Origin: Bacteroidaceae bacterium
GTDB taxonomy: Bacteria; Bacteroidota; Bacteroidia; Bacteroidales; Bacteroidaceae
Reading direction: 5' to 3'
Length of the DNA stretch: 64,000 nt
Assembly (NCBI GenBank): GCA_024398495.1
Contig: JAKSJA010000005.1
Span: 23,801-87,800 of the forward strand
Shown here: positions 63,946-64,000 of the stretch, piece by piece
How the letters are laid out: every line of letters begins with the position of its first letter
Position numbering within the stretch: the stretch's first letter is position 1
Program-made: the position numbers and the translations under genes
The notes under the pieces: generated by a model
Databases searched by the model: none
The model's input: only the letters and a program-made list of their open reading frames with translations
Told to the model about the DNA's origin: nothing

Positions 63946-64000
63946 GAGCGGAAAACGGGACTCGGACCCGCGACCCCAACCTTGGCAAGGTTGTGCTCTA
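63946..64000 (-). tRNA. tRNA-Gly (GCC), 5' part beyond the right edge
   Basis: Read on the minus strand: an anticodon arm CAACC-TTGCCAA-GGTTG with anticodon GCC, a T arm with GCGGG and CCCGT paired around TCCGAGT, and the acceptor 3' strand TTTCCGCT. No CCA is encoded. The acceptor 5' strand and most of the D arm lie outside the window. Confidence 0.85.

Overview
The window looks like a chromosomal segment of a Bacteroidales bacterium, most likely Prevotella or a close relative. The grounds are the Bacteroidota promoter form (TTTG, about 19-21 bp, TAnnTTTG) found upstream of several genes, the family content (DUF3857/transglutaminase proteins, DUF4861 proteins, a bacterial alpha-2-macroglobulin without thioester, an animal-type GlgB, large single-chain PurL, PFOR, MeaB), and a Prevotella-like C-terminal tail on one secreted protein. 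The species assignment is inference.

Layout. 1-8.9 kb: one tightly packed minus-strand operon (two DUF3857 proteins, a radical SAM protein, DUF4861, dapA, DUF4861, a family 2 glycosyltransferase running off the left edge). 8.9-10.2 kb: gene-free and full of repeats. 10.2-18.9 kb: Fic protein, giant alpha-2-macroglobulin, meaB, ispH. 19-25 kb: a secreted protein, a divergently placed three-gene homocysteine/sulfur cassette (COG1900, NIL-ferredoxin, COG2122), a MORN protein and a YhcH/YiaL protein. 25-33 kb: glgB, a GHL10-like hydrolase, cstA-like permease, a small beta-barrel protein, nadC, and convergently a FemAB/GNAT protein and a sugar 3,4-ketoisomerase-like cupin. 33-39 kb: nifJ (PFOR), a lipoprotein and a CofE-like ligase, separated by repeats. 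39.6-63.2 kb: a plus-strand nucleotide supercluster (guaB, guaA ATPase part, purC, purE, purL, second purC, purF, purM, purH, purD, purT, folD, pyrC, carB, pyrK, pyrD, pyrF, pyrE, pyrB) closed by a strong terminator. The right edge carries a hypothetical gene and a partial tRNA-Gly.

How the genes fit. The supercluster covers most of the routes to IMP, XMP/GMP and UMP. Glutamine-handling parts are conspicuously lacking: PurF has lost its glutaminase residues, the GMP synthase has no amidotransferase domain, and carA is not beside carB. PurL keeps an intact glutaminase. PFOR, MeaB and formate-using PurT suit an anaerobic fermenter.

The most unusual feature is a set of dispersed repeats, several of them inside reading frames. 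A short element with a hairpin core (arms GCAGAG and CTATGC around a palindrome whose sequence changes but stays self-complementary) sits in frame in the alpha-2-macroglobulin gene (three sites) and in purL, and also in the nifJ leader. A relic provides the stop codons of both nadC and its convergent neighbour. Other repeats include two about 400-bp elements built from 22-bp units, a GTAGTGAAACGTATC family, a shared gene-leader sequence, and A/T-rich words at gene ends.
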